Source of the DNA: Sporolactobacillus sp. CQH2019
GTDB taxonomy: Bacteria; Bacillota; Bacilli; Bacillales; Sporolactobacillaceae
Reading direction: 5' to 3'
Assembly: GCF_028765345.1 (NCBI RefSeq)
Contig: NZ_JARAJZ010000001.1
Coordinates: 124,001-188,000 of the forward strand
DNA length: 64,000 nt
Shown here in pieces: positions 35,476-45,303 of the stretch; positions within the stretch are counted from its first letter, which is position 1; every line of letters starts with the position of its first letter. Below the pieces are notes generated by a model. That model was not told the DNA's origin and searched no databases. It saw only the letters and a program-made list of their open reading frames with translations. Made by a program: the position numbers and the translations under genes.

Positions 35476-35481
35476 CACAAT

Positions 35482-36789
35482 TTACAGTTTTATAGCAACA
35501 TTCTGAATTGTATTCAGTGCCCGGGCGGCAAAGCGGCCGGCCCGTTCTTTTTTGTCTTTTATCCGCTCGTCGAGAGGTTTTAATAAACCAAAATTGGCAT
35601 TCATCGGCTGAAAATGACTCGAAGGAGCCGTTGCAATGTAGCGGGCCATGCTGCCGATCACCGTTTCCCCGGGAAAAACAACGGGCTGTGCCCCCGAGAC
35701 AAGGCGGGCGGCATTTATGCCGGCAATTAATCCTGAAGCGGCCGATTCAACGTAGCCCTCCACTCCCGTCATCTGCCCGGCAAAAAACAGATCGTCCCTC
35801 GCCTTTGTCTGATAGGTTGCACTCAAAAGCTGCGGCGAATTCAGAAATGTATTGCGATGCATGACGCCGTAACGGACAATTTCGGCATTCTCCAGACCCG
35901 GTATCATGCGGAATACCCTTTTCTGCTCGCCCCATTTCAAATGCGTCTGAAAACCGACCATATTAAAAAGTGTGCCCGCGGCGTTGTCCCGGCGCAGCTG
36001 AACGACCGCATAAGGACGTTTCCCGGTCCTCGGATCTTCAAGGCCCACCGGTTTAAGCGGGCCGAAAAGAATGGTTCTTTCGCCGCGCCCGGCCATCACT
36101 TCAACCGGCATGCATCCGTTAAAATAGTTTTCCTTCTCAAAATCTTTCAGCGGCGCGGTTTCTGCAGAAACCAAGGCCTCATAAAAGCGGCGGAACTCTT
36201 CCCGGGTCATCGGACAATTGAGATAAGCTGCATCCCCTTTGTCATATCTGGACTTCAGGTAAACGGTTTCCCGGTCGATTGTTTCCCCGGCAACAATCGG
36301 CGCGGCCGCATCATAAAAATAGAAGTAATCTTCTCCCGTCAGTCTTTTCAATGAAGCCGAAAGCCGGTCCGATGTCAAAGGCCCTGTCGCAATGACCGTG
36401 GGCCCTTCCGGTATGCCGGCCATTTCTTCATGAATAATCCGGATGTTCGGATGGTTCCTTATAAGGGCTGTCACCCGGCCTGAGAAATCGTGGCGGTCCA
36501 CGGCAAGTGCTCCTCCCGCCGGCACACTTGCCGAATCCGCAGCAGCCATGATTACAGAATCGAGCCGGCGCATTTCTTCTTTCAATATGCCTACCGCATT
36601 GGCAAGACTGTTCGACCGCAGTGAATTGGTGCACACAAGTTCGGCGAACTGATCCGTATGATGGGCCGGTGTCTGCTTGCCCGGCCGCATCTCATACAAA
36701 TTGACCGCGATGCCTCTTTTTGCAATCTGCCAGGCAGCCTCACTGCCTGCCAATCCAGCTCCGACAACGGTTACTGCTTGTTCTGCCAC
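35482..36789 (-). CDS. trmFO: tRNA (uracil-54) methyltransferase TrmFO
   Basis: TrmFO methylates U54 in the tRNA T loop using methylenetetrahydrofolate and FADH2. N-terminal FAD-binding [19 protein letters not shown], then LYEMRPGK and [20 protein letters not shown], both diagnostic; [17 protein letters not shown] near the C-terminus. The frame runs to 36852, but GAGGAAA precedes GTG at 36789, giving 435 aa exactly as in B. subtilis. It follows topA across a GC-rich hairpin. Downstream xerC/codV is absent. Confidence 0.97.
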   Translation of the reverse strand: MAEQAVTVVGAGLAGSEAAWQIAKRGIAVNLYEMRPGKQTPAHHTDQFAELVCTNSLRSNSLANAVGILKEEMRRLDSVIMAAADSASVPAGGALAVDRHDFSGRVTALIRNHPNIRIIHEEMAGIPEGPTVIATGPLTSDRLSASLKRLTGEDYFYFYDAAAPIVAGETIDRETVYLKSRYDKGDAAYLNCPMTREEFRRFYEALVSAETAPLKDFEKENYFNGCMPVEVMAGRGERTILFGPLKPVGLEDPRTGKRPYAVVQLRRDNAAGTLFNMVGFQTHLKWGEQKRVFRMIPGLENAEIVRYGVMHRNTFLNSPQLLSATYQTKARDDLFFAGQMTGVEGYVESAASGLIAGINAARLVSGAQPVVFPGETVIGSMARYIATAPSSHFQPMNANFGLLKPLDERIKDKKERAGRFAARALNTIQNVAIKL

Positions 36790-36822
36790 ATTTGTTTCCT
36801 CACTTTTTCTAGAAAAGAGTAG

Positions 36823-36840
36823 CCGGCGGCAATCCGCCGG
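36823..36840 (-). terminator. GC-rich hairpin between topA and trmFO
   Basis: CCGGCGG ATTG CCGCCGG is a perfect 7-bp stem; CTACTCTTTTCT follows on the minus strand. The T-run is interrupted, so it may only partly terminate topA transcripts. Confidence 0.4.
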
Positions 36841-36924
36841 GACATCCGCCAATCATCCTTCAACGTCCCCGTCAGGTCCTAATCGTCCCCTCCGTTTTTA
36901 CTATCGGTTCGTTTACTCATTTCT

Positions 36925-39012
36925 TTACTGCACTTCTTCCCGATAATCACAATTCGGACATTGAACAGTTTTCCCGTTTTTCGCTTTCTTTTCCACCAGG
37001 TGGGATCCGCATTTCGGGCACTGCCGCTGAATCGGTTTATCCCATGATACAAAATCGCATTCGGGGTAACGGTCACAGCCGTAAAAAATTCTGTGCTTCT
37101 TGCTGCGGCGCTCGACGACTTCGCCTTTTCCGCACTTCGGGCAGACAACGCCCGTCTTCTTCAATATCGGTTTTGTGTTTCGGCACTCCGGAAAATTGGA
37201 GCAGGCAAGAAATTTACCGAACCGTCCCATTTTGTAGACCATCTCATGGCCGCATTTTTCACAGATGATTCCGGCGGGTTCATCTTTCACCGTGACCGAT
37301 TGCATTTCTTTCTCAGCCTTGGAAAGCCTTTGCGAGAACTCCTTATAGAAATTATCGACGATCGCAATCCAGTTCTCCTTGCCTTCTTCGACTTCATCCA
37401 AATCCGTCTCCATCTGTGCCGTAAAGTCAATGTTGATAATTTCCGGGAAAAATTCAACAATCAGATTGAGAACGATTTCTCCGAGTTCGGTCGGGACAAA
37501 TCGTTTCGCATCCATCGTCACATAGTTTCTTCGCTGAATCGTATCAATGGTCGGTGCATAGGTCGACGGACGCCCGATGCCGACTTCCTCCATCTTCTTG
37601 ACAAGCGACGCTTCCGTGTAGCGCGGCGGCGGCTGGGTAAAATGCTGTTTCGATTCCGTGCTTTCTTTAACCGCCGTCATCCCGTCTTCCAATTCAGGCA
37701 GGAAGTTGTTCTTATCGTGAGCAGATTCCGCTTTTTTGCCGTCGTCGCTGCTCTCGACATACACTTTCATAAATCCTTGAAACTTGATCTTCGAACCGGT
37801 TGCCCTGAATGTCACGCCCTTCTGGACAAGATCGGCGCGAACCGTATCCAGGACGGCCGGCGCCATCTGACTGGCAATAAACCGCTCCCAAATTAATTTG
37901 TAAAGCTTAAATTGATCATTGCTTAAGTATTCTTTGATCTCTTTCGGATGCCTCATCACGGAAGTAGGGCGGATCCCCTCGTGCGCGTCCTGCACATTCT
38001 CGGAATTTTTCGGTTTGGCCTGATTTTTGCCGACATAACGTGCACCGAAATGATCGGTAATGTAAGTCTTGGCCTCTGCCTTCGCTATATCCGAGATCCG
38101 GGTCGAGTCCGTTCTCATGTAAGTGATCAGTCCGGTCGTACCCTGCTTTCCTATTTCAATTCCTTCGTAGAGCTGCTGGGCGATCATCATTGTTTTTCTG
38201 GCTCTGAAGTTAAGTTTGCGCCCGGCTTCCTGTTGCAGCGATGAAGTAATAAAAGGCAGAACCGGATTCCTGAGACGTTCCCTTTTCTGGACATTCTGTA
38301 TCAGGAAATGCGGATCGCCTAATCGGGAAAGCACCCGTTCTACATCTTCTTTTGTTTTCAGCTGCGTTTTTTTGCCGTCGAGTCCGTAAAAAGCCGCCTC
38401 AAAAGTCTCATCGCCGGTCCGGAATTTACCGATGAGCGACCAGTATTCTTGCGGAATGAACGCTTTAATCTCATTCTCCCGCTCTATAATCATTCGAAGC
38501 GCGACCGATTGAACACGTCCGGCACTCAGCCCTTTTTTCACTTTTTTCCATAATAACGGACTGATGTTATAACCGACCAGACGGTCCAGAACTCTTCGTG
38601 CCTGCTGGGCATCCACTAGATCCATGTTTATCTTTCTCGGCTTTTTAAATGCTTCCTTGATCGCAGGTTTCGTGATTTCGTTAAATACCACTCTGCAGTC
38701 CGAATGATCGTCTATATCCAGACTGTGTGCCAGATGCCAGGCGATTGCCTCGCCCTCGCGGTCCGGGTCGGCTGCCAGATAGACTTTTTTCGCCTTGCGC
38801 GCCGCGCTTTTCAGATCCTTGATCACGGGGCCTTTGCCTCTTATTGTAATATACCTTGGTTTATAGTGGTCATTAATATCGACACCCATCTGGCTCCTGG
38901 GCAGATCTCGTACATGGCCCATGGATGCCTTTACTTGATATTTCGGTCCTAGGTAGCGTTTGATTGTTTTTGCTTTAGCGGGAGATTCCACAATGACGAG
39001 ATATTCGTCCAT
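36925..39012 (-). CDS. topA: DNA topoisomerase I
   Basis: TopA relaxes negative supercoils behind RNA polymerase. Toprim motifs are [16 protein letters not shown] and [15 protein letters not shown]; the catalytic Tyr is in [14 protein letters not shown] near residue 300; [17 protein letters not shown] is conserved. The C-terminus has three four-Cys zinc ribbons (CEKCG...CSNFPEC; CPKCG...CDRYPEC; CPKCG...CPNC). 695 aa, ATG with GGGGGAG. A near-consensus promoter lies just upstream. Confidence 0.98.
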   Translation of the reverse strand: MDEYLVIVESPAKAKTIKRYLGPKYQVKASMGHVRDLPRSQMGVDINDHYKPRYITIRGKGPVIKDLKSAARKAKKVYLAADPDREGEAIAWHLAHSLDIDDHSDCRVVFNEITKPAIKEAFKKPRKINMDLVDAQQARRVLDRLVGYNISPLLWKKVKKGLSAGRVQSVALRMIIERENEIKAFIPQEYWSLIGKFRTGDETFEAAFYGLDGKKTQLKTKEDVERVLSRLGDPHFLIQNVQKRERLRNPVLPFITSSLQQEAGRKLNFRARKTMMIAQQLYEGIEIGKQGTTGLITYMRTDSTRISDIAKAEAKTYITDHFGARYVGKNQAKPKNSENVQDAHEGIRPTSVMRHPKEIKEYLSNDQFKLYKLIWERFIASQMAPAVLDTVRADLVQKGVTFRATGSKIKFQGFMKVYVESSDDGKKAESAHDKNNFLPELEDGMTAVKESTESKQHFTQPPPRYTEASLVKKMEEVGIGRPSTYAPTIDTIQRRNYVTMDAKRFVPTELGEIVLNLIVEFFPEIINIDFTAQMETDLDEVEEGKENWIAIVDNFYKEFSQRLSKAEKEMQSVTVKDEPAGIICEKCGHEMVYKMGRFGKFLACSNFPECRNTKPILKKTGVVCPKCGKGEVVERRSKKHRIFYGCDRYPECDFVSWDKPIQRQCPKCGSHLVEKKAKNGKTVQCPNCDYREEVQ

Positions 39013-39053
39013 GATGTTGCTCCCCCTTTCTGAGATTATTCAAATCTTCACTA

Positions 39054-39082
39054 ATATTAATGATTGATTATTGCTTTGTCAA
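39054..39082 (-). promoter_or_regulatory. Strong sigma-A promoter of topA
   Basis: TTGACA, 17 bases, TAATAT on the minus strand, about 45 bp before the topA start. Confidence 0.8.
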
Positions 39083-39173
39083 ACGCAAAGCAAAATAATG
39101 AGCGCAACGAAAGACGTGTAAATGGAATAATATGGGTTGTGAAATCGTTCTCACGTTAAAAAACAGGACATTT

Positions 39174-40043
39174 TCAGACCCGCAGTTCTTCAAGAATATC
39201 GCCGGGCTGTGTCACCAATTTAGCTCCTTGCTGGATCAGGCGATGCGTGCCCTTGCTGTTTTCTTTAAAAACAGAGCCGGGCACGGCAAACACTTCGCGC
39301 CCCTGTTCCAATGCCTGATCCGCCGTAATCAGCGAACCGCTGCGCTCTTTCGCCTCAATGACCAGCGTACCGAGTGTCAGGCCGCTGATGACACGGTTTC
39401 TTTCGGGGAAACGCCATCGTTCCGGCCTGGAAGGCGGCGGATACTCGCTGATCACGAGCTGATGTTCAATCAATTCGTTAAAAAGGGACCTGTGCTGCAG
39501 CGGGTAGGGGAAATAGAGGCCGGATCCGAGAACCGCGATCGTCTGTCCCTTTAAAGCGAGCGCATGCGCCAGCCCGTCAATTCCGAGAGCAAGGCCGCTG
39601 ACAATCGTCCATCCCGATTCGATCAGCGGGGTAAGCAGATAGTCCATGATCCGGCTCGCTTCGGTGCTCGGATATCTTGTGCCGACGACACTCAGCATCT
39701 TCAGATCTTTGAGTCTCTCCTTTTTCCCTTTCATATAAAGCAAATGGGGCGGATCAAAAATTTTCTTCAAATAATGCGGGTAATCCGGACTATGAACGGA
39801 AACAATCGAAATTCCCTGTCGCTCATACCTCTGAATCATCCGTTCAGGATTAAAAGTATGAAAATCTTTCAGAAACTGTTCGGCACGCACCGGAGACATG
39901 CGATAAATTTCCGTGAGCTCTTTGAATGAGTAATCTGCCGCCCGGCTGAGTCCGGGGTCCGTTTTCAAAAATGCGGAAATGGTTTTTCTGCCCAGCCCGC
40001 GGCAGTGATCAAGCTGGATCAGCTTTCGTGTCAAGTCATCCAT
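39174..40043 (-). CDS. dprA: DNA processing protein DprA
   Basis: DprA (Smf) loads RecA on incoming single-stranded DNA during natural transformation. The Rossmann-like core shows LSVVGTRYPSTEASRI, SGLALGIDGLAHALAL, AVLGSGLYFPYP and ERNRVISGL. The frame is open to 40103, but GGAAGGTG precedes the ATG at 40043, giving 289 aa. It lies between sucD and topA as in B. subtilis. A strong terminator after sucD means it needs its own promoter, which I could not identify. Confidence 0.95.
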   Translation of the reverse strand: MDDLTRKLIQLDHCRGLGRKTISAFLKTDPGLSRAADYSFKELTEIYRMSPVRAEQFLKDFHTFNPERMIQRYERQGISIVSVHSPDYPHYLKKIFDPPHLLYMKGKKERLKDLKMLSVVGTRYPSTEASRIMDYLLTPLIESGWTIVSGLALGIDGLAHALALKGQTIAVLGSGLYFPYPLQHRSLFNELIEHQLVISEYPPPSRPERWRFPERNRVISGLTLGTLVIEAKERSGSLITADQALEQGREVFAVPGSVFKENSKGTHRLIQQGAKLVTQPGDILEELRV

Positions 40044-40142
40044 GGATGTGCACCTTCCTGTTTGCGTAGTGGAATAAAGGGGGATAAAAAAGGACGTGGG
40101 CAACGGTATCTTTTAATGCTGCGGTTCTGATACGGAGTATTT

Positions 40143-40179
40143 AAAAAAGGGGGGAAAACGCGGACAGATGCGTTTTCCC
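40143..40179 (-). terminator. Intrinsic terminator of sucC-sucD
   Basis: GGGAAAACGC and GCGTTTTCCC form a 10-bp stem with an 8-base loop, followed by CCCTTTTTT on the minus strand, just after the sucD stop. Confidence 0.88.
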
Positions 40180-40186
40180 ATTTTTT

Positions 40187-41095
40187 TCAGGAATTTGCGA
40201 TGAGGCAGTCTTTATAAAGTCCTCTTTCTTTCAGGAGCCCGACCATTGTTTCGCCGATTTGCGCCGGTGTTTCCGCGATGGCGATCCCTTGCTCGCGCAT
40301 CACCCGGATTTTCTGATCAGCGGTTCCTTTACCGCCCGAGATAATCGCGCCGGCATGACCCATTCTCTTGCCCGGAGGCGCCGTCCGGCCGCCGATAAAA
40401 CCGACGATCGGCTTATCTGTGTGGCTTTTCGCCCACTTAGCCGCCTCTTCTTCGCTGTTTCCGCCGATCTCGCCGATCAGAACGACGGCGTAGGTCTCCG
40501 GATCCTCGCTGAATAATCGAAGCACGTCGATAAAGCTTGTTCCGTTGACCGGATCGCCGCCGATTCCTACCGCCGTTGTCTGGCCAATGTTGAGCTGAGT
40601 CAATTGATGGACCGCCTCATAAGTCAGGGTGCCGGAACGGGAAACAACGCCGACATGGCCTTTTTTATGGATATAGCCCGGCATGATGCCGATCTTGCAT
40701 TCATCGGCTGACAGCACTCCGGGGCAGTTCGGCCCAATCAGACGCGTCTTTTTGTCTGCAAGATAACGTTTGACTTTCACCATGTCCAGAATCGGAATTC
40801 CTTCTGTTATTGTGATAACAAGCGGAATTCCGGCATCCGCAGCTTCCAGAATCGCGTCCGCCGCGAAAGCCGGGGGAACATAGATGACGGAACTGTCCGC
40901 CCCTGTTTTCTCAACGGCTTCACGGACCGTATCAAAGACCGGCACCCCTTCGACTGTCGTGCCGCCTTTGCCGGGCGTAACCCCGCCGACTATTTGCGTT
41001 CCGTAATCAAGCATCTGTTTTGTATGGAAGAGCCCCTGGGAACCGGTGATGCCCTGTACGATCACTTTTGTGTTTTTATTGACAAGAATACTCAC
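40187..41095 (-). CDS. sucD: Succinyl-CoA synthetase alpha subunit
   Basis: SucD carries the phospho-His of succinyl-CoA ligase in the TCA cycle. N-terminal CoA-binding fold [15 protein letters not shown], then [20 protein letters not shown] and the active-site His in [14 protein letters not shown]. 302 aa. GTG start overlapping the sucC stop as GTGA with GGAGGTG upstream, so subunits are made in balance. Confidence 0.98.
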   Translation of the reverse strand: MSILVNKNTKVIVQGITGSQGLFHTKQMLDYGTQIVGGVTPGKGGTTVEGVPVFDTVREAVEKTGADSSVIYVPPAFAADAILEAADAGIPLVITITEGIPILDMVKVKRYLADKKTRLIGPNCPGVLSADECKIGIMPGYIHKKGHVGVVSRSGTLTYEAVHQLTQLNIGQTTAVGIGGDPVNGTSFIDVLRLFSEDPETYAVVLIGEIGGNSEEEAAKWAKSHTDKPIVGFIGGRTAPPGKRMGHAGAIISGGKGTADQKIRVMREQGIAIAETPAQIGETMVGLLKERGLYKDCLIANS

Positions 41096-42276
41096 TTTGC
41101 AACACCTCCAGCCGCCTGATCGACAAGCGACACGATTTTTTTCGCGGCATCCGCCATCGTCTGAGCCGGTGTGATGTTCAAACCGGACCGGTGCAGGATT
41201 TCTTTTCCAAGATCGACATTCGTTCCTTCCAGGCGAACGACAAGCGGTATGGTCAGGCCGATTTTTTCCGTGGCTGCGACAATGCCCTCGGCAATCACGT
41301 CACACTTCATAATGCCGCCGAAGATGTTCACGAGAATGCCCTTGACATGCTGATCGGACATAATCAGTTTAAAAGCGGCCTCGACTTTTTCTTTGCTCGC
41401 TCCGCCCCCGACATCAAGAAAATTAGCCGGATCGCCGTGGAACGATTTGATGATGTCCATGGTTGCCATCGCCAGTCCCGCTCCATTAACCAGGCAGCCG
41501 ATATTTCCTTCCAGTGCGATGTAGTTCAGACCGTATTTTGACGCCTCAATTTCTTTCTCATCTTCTTCATCGAGATCGCGGAAATCGAGAATATCCTTGT
41601 TTCTGTACAGGCCGTTATCGTCGAAGTTCAGTTTGGCATCAAGCGCCAGAACATCTCCGCCTTTCGTGACGACCAAAGGATTGATTTCCGCAATGGAGCA
41701 ATCCTTTTCAACAAAAACCTGATACAGGCCGAGCATAAATTTAACAGCTTTATTTACAAGCTTTTTGGGGATGCCGATGCTGAACGCAATCCGCCGCGCC
41801 TGAAAAGGGGAGAGTCCGATTAAAGGGTCGACCGATTCGCGATAAATCTTGTCCGGAAATTTTTCCGCTACCTGTTCAATCTCCATACCGCCTTCCGAAG
41901 AAGCAATCACAGCCACACGGGATGAGGAGCGGTCCAGCACGATACCGAGATAGTATTCTTTATCAATATCGCTTCCTTCCTCAATAAGCAGACGTTTGAC
42001 TTCTTTGCCCGCCGGCCCGGTCTGATGAGTGACCAGCACCTTGCCGAGCAATTCATCCGCAAAGGCCCGGACTTCTTCGTTGGATCTGGCAATTTTTACG
42101 CCGCCTGCTTTTCCGCGGCCGCCTGCGTGGATCTGAGCTTTAACCACTTTGATATCCGTTTGAAGTTTCTCTGCCGCTTCGACCGCCTGATCTTCCGTAA
42201 AAGCGACATAGCCATGAGGAACGGCAACGCCGTACTTATTCAGAAGCTGTTTTCCCTGATACTCATGAATATTCAT
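41092..42276 (-). CDS. sucC: Succinyl-CoA synthetase beta subunit
   Basis: SucC holds the ATP-grasp nucleotide site of succinyl-CoA ligase. The start [17 protein letters not shown] is diagnostic; [38 protein letters not shown] and [10 protein letters not shown] are conserved. The frame is open to a TTG at 42294, but the ATG at 42276 has GGGG upstream and the correct N-terminus. 394 aa. It is the first gene of its operon, behind a 336-bp region with a promoter and repeats. Confidence 0.97.
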   Translation of the reverse strand: MNIHEYQGKQLLNKYGVAVPHGYVAFTEDQAVEAAEKLQTDIKVVKAQIHAGGRGKAGGVKIARSNEEVRAFADELLGKVLVTHQTGPAGKEVKRLLIEEGSDIDKEYYLGIVLDRSSSRVAVIASSEGGMEIEQVAEKFPDKIYRESVDPLIGLSPFQARRIAFSIGIPKKLVNKAVKFMLGLYQVFVEKDCSIAEINPLVVTKGGDVLALDAKLNFDDNGLYRNKDILDFRDLDEEDEKEIEASKYGLNYIALEGNIGCLVNGAGLAMATMDIIKSFHGDPANFLDVGGGASKEKVEAAFKLIMSDQHVKGILVNIFGGIMKCDVIAEGIVAATEKIGLTIPLVVRLEGTNVDLGKEILHRSGLNITPAQTMADAAKKIVSLVDQAAGGVAK

Positions 42277-42333
42277 GAATTCCCCTTCTTCCAATATTTG
42301 AATTGTTAAATAATTGAAAGCCTTTACTTTAAC

Positions 42334-42363
42334 AGTATAGACAAAGATTTGTGATTTTGTCTA
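42334..42363 (-). promoter_or_regulatory. Sigma-A-like promoter of sucC-sucD
   Basis: TAGACA, 18 bases, TATACT on the minus strand, about 60 bp upstream of the sucC start. Confidence 0.6.
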
Positions 42364-42384
42364 CTAATTTGTCACAAGTTTGTC
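42356..42384. repeat. Three phased TTTGTC repeats at the sucC promoter
   Basis: TTTGTC on the plus strand at 42356-42361, 42368-42373 and 42379-42384, about one helix turn apart. They overlap and extend upstream of the -35 element; an inverted copy (GACAAA) lies at 42340-42345. This looks like a regulator-binding array. Confidence 0.5.
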
Positions 42385-42475
42385 GCAAAAAATTCTAATT
42401 TGCGGTGGAACTCTGTTAGATTTGAGTTTTACATAATGGATGATTAAGTATATGAACAGTGTGAAAAATGATGCA

Positions 42476-42581
42476 GGATTCAGGGGATTAGAAAAGTCTT
42501 GCGGATTATTGGCGTATTGACCTAACATAAAATGAGAAGGAATTTGGATTCGGAGGATTATAAAGATTTTGCGGATTATTG
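42476..42581. repeat. Direct repeat pair upstream of sucC
   Basis: Copies at 42476-42511 and 42546-42581 match at 30 of 36 bases and share GCGGATTATTG. The offset is 70 bp. The surrounding intergenic DNA has no supported gene. Confidence 0.7.
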
Positions 42582-42612
42582 ACAGATATCGAACGCATTT
42601 CGCGGGAAACCG

Positions 42613-42903
42613 CTAATTTTTTTTCGGTTTTGATTGTTCGTCCATTTGATAAAGAAAAGCAAATATTTCCGCCACGGCTCCATAGAGCTCCGCAGGAATG
42701 ATTTCGTTCAGATTCAGTTCGGAAAGCATGGAGACCAGTGCGGCATCTTCCTGGATCGGGATATTGTACTCTTTGGCTTTCGCAATAATTTTTTTCGCCA
42801 GTTCCCCTTCTCCCTTAGCGGAAACATAAGGAACCTCATCTTTCCCATGTTCATAATTAAGGGCGACAGCCTGTTTTTTTTTCTTCGGGGCGGGCTCAGT
42901 CAT
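42613..42903 (-). CDS. ylqH: YlqH, FlhB C-terminal domain homologue
   Basis: A 96-aa protein equivalent to the cytoplasmic C domain of FlhB/YscU export switch proteins (ALNYEHGKDEVPYVSAKGEG, then IPAELYGAVAEIFAFLYQMD), but without membrane segments. The NPTH autocleavage motif is replaced by ALNYEHG. Such stand-alone FlhB-C proteins (FlhX in Helicobacter) can partly stand in for the FlhB C-terminus. The ATG overlaps the ylqG stop as ATGA, implying joint function with YlqG. Confidence 0.9.
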   Translation of the reverse strand: MTEPAPKKKKQAVALNYEHGKDEVPYVSAKGEGELAKKIIAKAKEYNIPIQEDAALVSMLSELNLNEIIPAELYGAVAEIFAFLYQMDEQSKPKKN

Positions 42904-44426
42904 ATCTTCACATCCAATGTATAGTTAGACACCGCGAGCGGCCTCGTTATTTTTTCGACAAGGCGGTCATCGAGCTTCTTTGTCTGAACGAGAGAGAGAA
43001 GATGATAGTCGAAGGCTTCAAGTTTTTCGGCCAGAATCGGCTGCCCCTTTTTCAGCATTGCCCGCAAATCGGCGGAGTCGTTCTGTACTGTCAGCGTGAC
43101 GGAACGATTCTGGACACGCATGCTGACCAGTGTCTGTTTCAAATACTTTAAATCCAGGCTGAAAAGAATCGTGCAGTAGTCCGGATCGATCATTCTCCGG
43201 CCATTCTTTTTCCCCTCCCAGTAAACCGTTGCCTGGCGGATTTCTTTTTGAAAGGGCAGCGGCAGCTGAAGTGAAAACTGGGCCACAAACGGATCGGAAG
43301 AAACCATCTGGATCTGCTCGCCGGTGATCCTTTGAACAACCTGGCCGACCGTTTTTCTGACTTCTGCCGGTGTTTCCGCGTCCTGAAGGACGGCGAGCAG
43401 ATTTTCCTTAATCGTACCCGTTTTCGGCGGATTTCCGTTTTTAAGAAGGATGCCGAGGCTGTATTCGTAATCGAAGCCGATCTGTTTCAGCACATTATAC
43501 AGCAGCCCCGGGCTGCCTGCGCCGTTCAGGACGCTTTGCAGCGCGGGTTCTCCGGAATGGGTGGAAATATAGTCGGTAAAGGTTCCGATAAATGCTTCCG
43601 GCTGCAGTTTGCTTCCGATTTTGCCCAGCAGCGCTTCCGCGTCGGAAGCCATCATCGGGCTTTTGATAAATTTCACCAGTGCTAATTGTTTCACGGCCGA
43701 CTGCAGGTCCGGAACCTGTCCTTTAAGAAAGGACTGCAGCAAAGCAGCGGTCTTCCTCGCACCGAGCAGACCGGCGGCAAAAGCCAGTGACGGAGCGCCC
43801 TCCGTTGCCGGAAATTTATCGAGGGCGGCTTTCAGTGATTGCAGAGAAGGTGTCGGAACGGCCAGATGACTGAGTTCGTTTTTCAGACCGATCAGTTGTG
43901 AAGAGAGGGCAGGAGAATGAATCTGGTTTTTTGCCGCCTGAAAAAAAACGGGCGTCATCGGCAGGTTGCGGCTCAGCATCCAGCGAATAACCGGAATATC
44001 TTCCGAAGACCCGGCCGCGCCGCTTAACAGAGCACGTGCAGCAAGAATCGAACGGCGCGACAACGCATCGCCGTGATCAAGAAACGCCTGAATGATGCTT
44101 CGGGTTAGCGATTCATTTTTCAAATTCAGGGTCGAGAGCACGTCATCAACCATCGATCCGGCTGTCCGATCCGCTTCCGGCGATTTCCGGTCAATAACCC
44201 TCGCCAGCACAGGATTCGCATTCTGCCGGATTTGAAAAAGATAGTCCTGGCCGACTTTCAGAGGCGGTACGACGACGTCGACCTTGGCAACCATTCTTTT
44301 TGCTCCCAGCTGGACTAGGGCCGTCCGGTCCGGAAGAATCTCAAGAACCCGGCCGCGAAGAATCTGATCGGGCGCAAAGGTTCCGATCAATTGACTTTGG
44401 CTGACTGCATAAGGCTGAAAATTCAA
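42900..44426 (-). CDS. ylqG: YlqG, FliK-like protein paired with YlqH
   Basis: A 508-aa protein at the ylqG position. The N-terminus has a beta-rich domain (ILRGRVLEILPDRTALVQLG); the middle is helical. The last 120 residues resemble the FliK C-terminal domain in pattern: LDLKYLKQTLVSMRVQNRSV, then DLRAMLKKGQPILAEKLEAF. TTG start with AAGGTGAT. Coupled to ylqH, an FlhB-C homologue, so the two look like a second hook-control/export-switch pair; this role is inference. Confidence 0.8.
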   Translation of the reverse strand: MNFQPYAVSQSQLIGTFAPDQILRGRVLEILPDRTALVQLGAKRMVAKVDVVVPPLKVGQDYLFQIRQNANPVLARVIDRKSPEADRTAGSMVDDVLSTLNLKNESLTRSIIQAFLDHGDALSRRSILAARALLSGAAGSSEDIPVIRWMLSRNLPMTPVFFQAAKNQIHSPALSSQLIGLKNELSHLAVPTPSLQSLKAALDKFPATEGAPSLAFAAGLLGARKTAALLQSFLKGQVPDLQSAVKQLALVKFIKSPMMASDAEALLGKIGSKLQPEAFIGTFTDYISTHSGEPALQSVLNGAGSPGLLYNVLKQIGFDYEYSLGILLKNGNPPKTGTIKENLLAVLQDAETPAEVRKTVGQVVQRITGEQIQMVSSDPFVAQFSLQLPLPFQKEIRQATVYWEGKKNGRRMIDPDYCTILFSLDLKYLKQTLVSMRVQNRSVTLTVQNDSADLRAMLKKGQPILAEKLEAFDYHLLSLVQTKKLDDRLVEKITRPLAVSNYTLDVKI

Positions 44427-44450
44427 GGGATCACCTTCATACTGATCGAT

Positions 44451-45212
44451 TCATCGTTTAAGCGGGGCAAAAGTCAGGCGATGTTCCGGACATGGGCCCA
44501 GTTTTCCGATCGCCTGCAGATGCTGCCTCGTTCCATACCCTTTATGTCCTGAAAAACCGTAGCCCGGATAGACTTCATCCAATCCGTCCATGATCCGGTC
44601 CCTCGTCACTTTAGCGATAATCGAAGCCGCCGCGATCGAATTGCTCCTGGCGTCCCCTTTGATCAGAGAAGTCTGATCAAGATCGACGGGCAGCTCCATC
44701 GCATCGATCAGAAGGTGGCCCGGACGGACACTCATCTGTCCGACGGCAAGCAGCATCGCCTTTTTGGCAGCACGGTAAATATTGATTTCATCGATCTCGT
44801 GCGCCGAAACGATCCCGATGCCGATCGATACGGCCGTTTTCTTGATCTGATCATAATACTCGTTCCGTTTCGTCGCCGATAGCTGCTTTGAATCATTGAT
44901 TCCGGGCAGAACGACAGTCGGGTTCAGAATCACACAGGCGGCCACGACGGGTCCAGCCAGCGGACCCCGTCCGGCCTCGTCGATGCCGGCGATGTTTTTA
45001 ACGCCCTGGCCGTGCAGGTCGTCTTCCATGCGGTTCATCTCATTAAACTTTTCAATCAGACGCCGTGCCCGAAACTGCCGTTCTTCCCATAGCCTGAACA
45101 GACGGCGGACGCCTTTTCGCGGATCGTTCTCCAGCATCTGCTTTCTTTCCGGCGACAGCCGGTGCGCCTGCGATAATTCTTCTTTAATCCGTGCAATTGA
45201 CGATGGTCCCAT
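44451..45212 (-). CDS. rnhB: Ribonuclease HII
   Basis: RNase HII removes ribonucleotides from DNA and cuts RNA in hybrids. The catalytic carboxylates are in AGIDEAGRGPLAGPV and LLIDAMELP, with the conserved KGDARSNSIAAASIIAKVTRD-type segment and C-terminal GYGTRQHLQAI. It has the roughly 70-residue N-terminal extension usual in Bacillus. ATGs occur at 45218 and 45212; GAGGAG fits the second better (253 aa). Located after rbgA, before ylqG. Confidence 0.96.
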   Translation of the reverse strand: MGPSSIARIKEELSQAHRLSPERKQMLENDPRKGVRRLFRLWEERQFRARRLIEKFNEMNRMEDDLHGQGVKNIAGIDEAGRGPLAGPVVAACVILNPTVVLPGINDSKQLSATKRNEYYDQIKKTAVSIGIGIVSAHEIDEINIYRAAKKAMLLAVGQMSVRPGHLLIDAMELPVDLDQTSLIKGDARSNSIAAASIIAKVTRDRIMDGLDEVYPGYGFSGHKGYGTRQHLQAIGKLGPCPEHRLTFAPLKR

Positions 45213-45303
45213 TTCCATGCTCCTCGATTTATTTATCGGACGCTGTTTTCAGTTTATTAAATGCTTGTTTTTCCATTTTTCGGAAGCCAGGGTGACTGCA
45301 TGC

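Noticed and set aside
36879-37148. An 89-codon minus-strand frame overlapping the end of topA
   Set aside because: Out of frame with the well-conserved zinc-ribbon region of TopA and has no conserved motif.
42532-42582. A 16-codon frame starting MRRNLDSEDYK between ylqH and sucC
   Set aside because: No ribosome site, no known family; it arises from one copy of the direct repeat, and the other copy has a stop in the same frame.
45213-45303. Short frame MEKQAFNKLKTASDK between rbgA and rnhB
   Set aside because: Only 15 codons, no ribosome site, no family.
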